NCBI RefSeq assembly: GCF_030363035.1
Contig: NZ_JAUCMN010000006.1
Coordinates: 1 to 64,000, forward strand
DNA length: 64,000 nucleotides
Direction of reading: 5' to 3'
From: Curtobacterium caseinilyticum
Lineage (GTDB): Bacteria; Actinomycetota; Actinomycetes; Actinomycetales; Microbacteriaceae
Within the stretch, counting starts at the first letter, position 1; each line of letters starts with the position of its first letter. Position numbers and translations under genes: made by a program. The notes under the pieces were generated by a model, which was not told the origin of the DNA, did no database searches, and saw only the letters and a list, made by a program, of their open reading frames with translations. Of the stretch, positions 60,295 through 64,000 are shown piece after piece.

Positions 60295-61092
60295 ATGGCG
60301 ACCCGCGACGAAGTCGAGTGCTGGCTGACCGACATGGACGGCGTGCTCGTCCACGAGAACCAGGCGCTGCCGGGCGCTCCCGAGCTCATCCAGCAGTGGC
60401 TCGACGAGGGGACGGAGTTCCTCGTCCTCACGAACAACTCGATCTTCACGCCGCGCGACCTCAGCGCCCGTCTGCGGAGCTCCGGGCTGCACGTGCCCGA
60501 GGAGCGCATCTGGACGAGCGCCCTCGCGACGGCGGACTTCTGCCGCTCGCAGATGCCCGGCGGCTCCGCGTTCGTGATCGGCGAGGCCGGCATGACGACG
60601 GCGCTGCACGAGGCCGGCTTCATCATGACCGAGACCGCGCCCGACTACGTCGTCGTCGGAGAGACGCGGAACTACTCGTTCGAGGCGATCACGAAGGCCG
60701 TCCGCCTGATCCGGGACGGCGCCCGCTTCATCGTGACGAACCCGGACGCGACCGGGCCGAGCGCCGAGGGCGTCCTGCCCGCGACGGGCGCGATCGCCGC
60801 GATGATCGAGAAGGCCACGGGCAAGCAGCCGTACGTCGTCGGCAAGCCGAACCCGATGATGTTCCGCTCGGCGATGAACCGGATCGGGGCGCACTCCGAG
60901 AACACCGGCATGATCGGCGACCGGATGGACACCGACGTGCAGGCCGGGATCGAGGCGGGGCTGCACACCGTCCTGGTGATGACCGGCATCAGCGACCAGG
61001 CCGAGATCGACCGCTACCCGTTCCGTCCCAGCGAGGTCATCGCCGGCGTGCACGAGCTCGTCCGCCCCGAGCCGATCGAGGTCGAGCTCTAG
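60295..61092 (+). CDS. HAD-IIA (NagD-like) phosphatase
   Basis: 265-residue haloacid dehalogenase superfamily phosphatase, subclass IIA. Motif I is CWLTDMDGVLVHENQALPGA (nucleophile Asp and second Asp), motif II VLTNNS, motif III Lys in VVGKPNPMMF, motif IV IGDRMDTDVQAGIEAG. The C2B cap lies between motifs II and III. Relatives hydrolyse nucleotides or sugar phosphates such as UMP or glycerol phosphate; the substrate is not deducible. A short gap of 34 bp separates it from the converging L,D-transpeptidase gene. Confidence 0.92.
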   Translation: MATRDEVECWLTDMDGVLVHENQALPGAPELIQQWLDEGTEFLVLTNNSIFTPRDLSARLRSSGLHVPEERIWTSALATADFCRSQMPGGSAFVIGEAGMTTALHEAGFIMTETAPDYVVVGETRNYSFEAITKAVRLIRDGARFIVTNPDATGPSAEGVLPATGAIAAMIEKATGKQPYVVGKPNPMMFRSAMNRIGAHSENTGMIGDRMDTDVQAGIEAGLHTVLVMTGISDQAEIDRYPFRPSEVIAGVHELVRPEPIEVEL

Positions 61093-61126
61093 CGGACGCG
61101 CTGCGCGCCGCGGAGGGGGCAGCACG

Positions 61127-62002
61127 CTACTCGACCGTGACGAGGGTGCCGAGCGGCAGCGCGTCGACCGCCGCCACGGCCTCGGCGGACAGCCGCACGC
61201 AGCCGTGCGACACCGCGCCCGAGGCCGCCGCGTTCCAGTGCAGCCCGATCAGCCCGCCGTCCGAGCCGCCGTACGGTTCGTCGGACGCGCTCGAGTGCAG
61301 CGACGTCAGCTGGATCGGGTGGTCGCCGGTGCCCTGCGCGGGGTCGACGTACCGCTGCTCCAGGTACCCGGTGACCCCGGTCGGCGTCGGCGTGTCCGCC
61401 GTGCCGATCCCGGCCGCGAAGCGCTGGACGACCTTCCCGGACGCGTCGACGATCGAGACGGTCTGCGCCGCGGTCGAGATGACCACGTGCTCCGTCGGCG
61501 TCGACACCTGTTCGAGCGCGGCCGCGGGCAGCCACGCGGCGGTCTGGGCCGCTGCGTGTCCGGACGCCCTCGACGGCAGCTCCTGCCGGGCGGGCGTGAG
61601 GACGAGCTCCCACGCGCCCTCGCGCCGCAGCCCGACGACGGTCGTGGGCTGCGCGAGGAAGTCGCGGCTCGCGAACCGTGCGACGGGGTGCTGCCGGTCG
61701 TCTCCGAAGAGCGGGGCGTCGGTGCGGAGGTGGAAGACCTCGGCGGACCCGACCGTGTGGTCGACGGGCAGCAGCCCCGCGACGACGGCGGAGTACCGCG
61801 CCTCGGGCAGTGCGGCGAGCGTCGCGGCACCGACGGACGGCACGCTCGGGACGGCGGCGGCCGTCGCGGCCGGAGTGTGCGTCGCTGCGGCGGGGACGGC
61901 ATCGCTGCCGGTCGCGCCGGTCACGAGGGGGACGCCGATCGCGGCGACGGCGACCACGGCGGCGGCGATGCCGACGGTGGTCCAGGTCTTCTGGTGCTGC
62001 AC
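61127..62002 (-). CDS. L,D-transpeptidase (YkuD/ErfK type)
   Basis: 291-residue cell-wall crosslinking enzyme. One N-terminal helix (about 8-27, VGIAAAVVAVAAIGVPLVTG) acts as signal or anchor. A linker and SH3-like segment follow. The YkuD domain from about 165 (EHVVISTAAQTVSIVDASGKVVQRFAAGIG) ends in HWNAAASGAVSHGCVRLSAEAV, with catalytic Cys in HGCVRLS. TPTGVTGYLEQRY and the His in IGLHW are also typical. It forms 3-3 peptidoglycan links or related bonds outside the membrane. The GTG at 62002 has GGAG 7 nt upstream; longer frames run into palindromic DNA. Confidence 0.92.
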   Translation of the reverse strand: MQHQKTWTTVGIAAAVVAVAAIGVPLVTGATGSDAVPAAATHTPAATAAAVPSVPSVGAATLAALPEARYSAVVAGLLPVDHTVGSAEVFHLRTDAPLFGDDRQHPVARFASRDFLAQPTTVVGLRREGAWELVLTPARQELPSRASGHAAAQTAAWLPAAALEQVSTPTEHVVISTAAQTVSIVDASGKVVQRFAAGIGTADTPTPTGVTGYLEQRYVDPAQGTGDHPIQLTSLHSSASDEPYGGSDGGLIGLHWNAAASGAVSHGCVRLSAEAVAAVDALPLGTLVTVE

Positions 62003-62033
62003 GGGAGGGCTCCGGGGTGGGACGTGACGAGGC

Positions 62034-62184
62034 GGACGGGAGGCACGTGGCCGACCGACCACGCGCCGGGCGTCCGGTGGGTGCGGACGGGAGGCGCGAG
62101 GCGGGCTGGTCTCGCGCCTCCCGTCCGACGGTGGGACGCGACGGTCGGGAGGCGCGCGACGGGCTGGCCGTGCGCCTCCCGTCC
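62034..62184. repeat. Cluster of three family B palindromes
   Basis: Copy 1 at 62034-62075 is decayed. Copy 2 at 62085-62126 has perfect 16-bp arms GGACGGGAGGCGCGAG / CTCGCGCCTCCCGTCC with a 10-nt loop. Copy 3 at about 62143-62184 has one arm altered to GGTCGGGAGGCG. A further left half-site follows near 62199, before the acid phosphatase stop. Confidence 0.9.
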
Positions 62185-62219
62185 AGCAGTGGGACGCGAC
62201 GGTCGGGAGGTGACGACCG

Positions 62220-64000
62220 TCAGCCGCTGACGACCGGCAGGTGCACGCCGACCGGCACGGTGCCGGTCGCCCCGGCACCGCCCGCGCCGGCACCCGTGCC
62301 GGACCCGGCACCGGCTCCGCCGGTGGACGGCGCGGCCGTCACCGTGATGCCGAGCGGCGACACGAGCACCGAGGCGCCCGAGGCGTCGACCAGGTCGAGC
62401 GAGTGCGCTCCCGTCGCGGTGCCCGCGGGGATCGTCACCGGACCGCTGGCGGTGCCGTCGGCGCCGACGGTGAGCGTGCCGACCTCGACCGGGTCTGAGT
62501 GCAGCACGACCTGCAGGGTCGCGCCGGCGGGCAGGCCGGTGCCGGCGAGCGCGATCGGGTGACCGGCCTCGACGGAGGTGCCCTCGGGGGCGGTCAGCAC
62601 ACCGGAGACGACGCGCGCCGCACCACCGGTGGCGACGACCTTCACCGAGCCGTCCGCGGCGACCGCGACGGTCGCGCTCGTGGCGGCGGCGAGGTCGAGG
62701 CGCTCCCACGACCCGTTCGCGGTGCCGGACTGGTCGAGCGGGGAGCCCGACGCGATCTCGGTCTGCGCGAGCACCGCGGTGCGCTGCGCGTCCGTCAGGG
62801 TCGGGAAGGTCGTCAGCAGCAGGTTCGACGCACCGGTCGGGACCGACGGGGCGAGGCCGGCGGTACCGGTCTTCGCGAACCCGTAGGTCATGCGCTCGCG
62901 GTAGACCTGCACGGCCGAGGCGCGGTCGGTGACCACCTGCGCGGTACCGCCGGGCACCGCCTGGCCGCCGTAGGGGTCGTCCGTGTACGGCTGCTCTGCC
63001 GCGATGCAGTTCGCGAGGGTGTCGCCGCACTTCGCCTCGAGGTACTTCGTCAGCTCGGCACGGGCGGGTTCGAGGACCTCGGTGCGGTACTGCGTGTCCG
63101 ACCAGCGCGCGGCGAGGGCGGCCTCGCCCGCGATGCGGCCACCCATGATGTCGAGCGGGTAGTGCACGCCGAGGACGATGCGGTCGTTGCCGGCCTCGGA
63201 GGTGCGGGCGAGGATCTCCGGCGCGAGCTCGGGCACGAGCGTGGCGAGGGTGATGCCCGCCTGGTACGCCGTCGTCGTGTGACCGGAGGGGTACGAGCCG
63301 CCGGTGCAGATGCCCTTCGTGCCGTACCCGGCGTCGAGCACGACGTCGTTCGGCGAGAACTCGTGCGTCGTGTCGGTGACGGTGGGCACGCGGGTGATCG
63401 TGAGGTTGCCCTTCGCGTCCGCCCAGGCCTTGCCGGTGCGGTTCGCGGCGAGGGACGACGCGTTCACGGTCGCCGGGTCGCAGCTGGCCGTGTCGTCGCC
63501 GACCGGCAGCGTCGCCGCGGTGTCGGTGGGCAGGTACGGCCGCGGGTAGCTGTAGTGGGCCTTGGCGTCGCCGGTGCTGACGAAGGCGCCGCTCGTGCCG
63601 CCTGTCGACTTGATGAGCGCGTCGGTCAGCGGGAGGGCGCCGTCGTGCCGGCCCTCGACGAACAGCGCGCTCAGCGCGTCGCCGAGCCCCTGTGACACCG
63701 TGAAGGACTGGTCGTAGGCGGTGCGGTCGGCGTTGTCGTACTCGGCGTCCTGCAGTGCACGGAACTGCTGGGCCTTCGTGGCGTGCTGGTTGATCCACGA
63801 CGTGAGCTGGTCGTTCGTGGCCAGCGTCGACGGATCCTGCACGGTGCCGTGCAGGTCGTTCACCCCGTTCGACGACCAGTACCGGTCGTAGCCGCTGAGC
63901 AGCGACACGAGGTCGGGCTTGGTGGAGTCACTCGGGTACGTCGCGGCCTGTGCGGCGAGCGGGGAGCCGATCACGAGTGCGGTCGCCACGGTGGCGACGG
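62220..64000 (-). CDS. PAP2-type secreted acid phosphatase, 5' end cut off
   Basis: At least 590 residues; the frame stays open to the window edge, so the signal peptide (VATALVIGSPLAAQAA at its end) is incomplete. The phosphatase core has the three PAP2 / vanadium-haloperoxidase motifs: KAHYSYPRPY, YPSGHTTTAY, and AGNDRIVLGVHYPLDIMGG, as in class A nonspecific acid phosphatases. A long C-terminal part (about 330-590) holds Ig-like beta sequence (GHPIALAGTGLPAGATLQVVLHSDPVEVGTLTVGADGTASGPV) and a Gly/Ala-rich linker. It is extracellular and probably scavenges phosphate; no wall-sorting motif is seen. Confidence 0.88.
   Translation of the reverse strand, partial: VATVATALVIGSPLAAQAATYPSDSTKPDLVSLLSGYDRYWSSNGVNDLHGTVQDPSTLATNDQLTSWINQHATKAQQFRALQDAEYDNADRTAYDQSFTVSQGLGDALSALFVEGRHDGALPLTDALIKSTGGTSGAFVSTGDAKAHYSYPRPYLPTDTAATLPVGDDTASCDPATVNASSLAANRTGKAWADAKGNLTITRVPTVTDTTHEFSPNDVVLDAGYGTKGICTGGSYPSGHTTTAYQAGITLATLVPELAPEILARTSEAGNDRIVLGVHYPLDIMGGRIAGEAALAARWSDTQYRTEVLEPARAELTKYLEAKCGDTLANCIAAEQPYTDDPYGGQAVPGGTAQVVTDRASAVQVYRERMTYGFAKTGTAGLAPSVPTGASNLLLTTFPTLTDAQRTAVLAQTEIASGSPLDQSGTANGSWERLDLAAATSATVAVAADGSVKVVATGGAARVVSGVLTAPEGTSVEAGHPIALAGTGLPAGATLQVVLHSDPVEVGTLTVGADGTASGPVTIPAGTATGAHSLDLVDASGASVLVSPLGITVTAAPSTGGAGAGSGTGAGAGGAGATGTVPVGVHLPVVSG

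Overview
The window is about 70% GC, dense and non-repetitive at the gene level. It looks like chromosomal DNA of a high-GC actinobacterium, most probably a Microbacteriaceae member such as Curtobacterium. That placement is inference from gene style: an actinobacterial iron box, LAxTG-type surface anchors, GTG starts, and -10 boxes set right against start codons. No phage, insertion sequence, CRISPR array, rRNA or tRNA was seen.

Layout. 1-7.4 kb: katA with a Fur-family regulator, a membrane acyltransferase, a CtaG-type oxidase assembly protein, and a PadR/MFS efflux pair. 7.5-12 kb: purS-purQ-purL, then a D-2-hydroxyacid dehydrogenase. 12-19 kb: an operon of chorismate mutase, a lactonase-like propeller and an acetyltransferase; an iron-siderophore binding lipoprotein under a DtxR/IdeR-type box; aroE; a YchJ-like protein; and an abasic-site repair peptidase. 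19.5-28 kb is a surface-protein region: a 1842-residue Ig-like repeat adhesin with a LAFTG anchor, two tandem small paralogues of unknown function, a VanZ-like protein, and a second LAFTG surface protein.

28.5-42.2 kb is an exopolysaccharide locus: DUF4012, OafA-like acyltransferase, polymerase and flippase candidates, four family-2 glycosyltransferases, an O-acetyltransferase, the initiating sugar transferase, a BNR-like membrane protein and a Wzz/BY-kinase fusion. Its middle (about 30.4-38.3 kb) is visibly lower in GC. 42.3-47.8 kb: CPBP protease, NERD nuclease, a low-molecular-weight tyrosine phosphatase behind purA, and two small proteins. 47.9-55.2 kb: a large secreted subtilisin divergent from a TetR / degenerate-ABC / YhgE operon. 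55.4-64 kb: a uronate-dehydrogenase-like SDR, a DUF559 nuclease-like protein, LacI, a SpoU methyltransferase, TetR, a HAD phosphatase, an L,D-transpeptidase and a PAP2-type acid phosphatase cut by the window end.

Three sequence-scale themes cut across the genes. At least fourteen genes carry a TAnnnT-like -10 box 6-8 nt before the start codon and no Shine-Dalgarno, which predicts leaderless mRNAs. Two families of dispersed palindromes sit between genes: A, arm TGGAGCAGAAGACGTCGGGT, and B, arm GGACGGGAGGC. One B copy is a perfect 60-bp palindrome with no spacer, and another encloses a start codon. Short-period tandem repeats repeatedly sit exactly on the 3' ends of genes.
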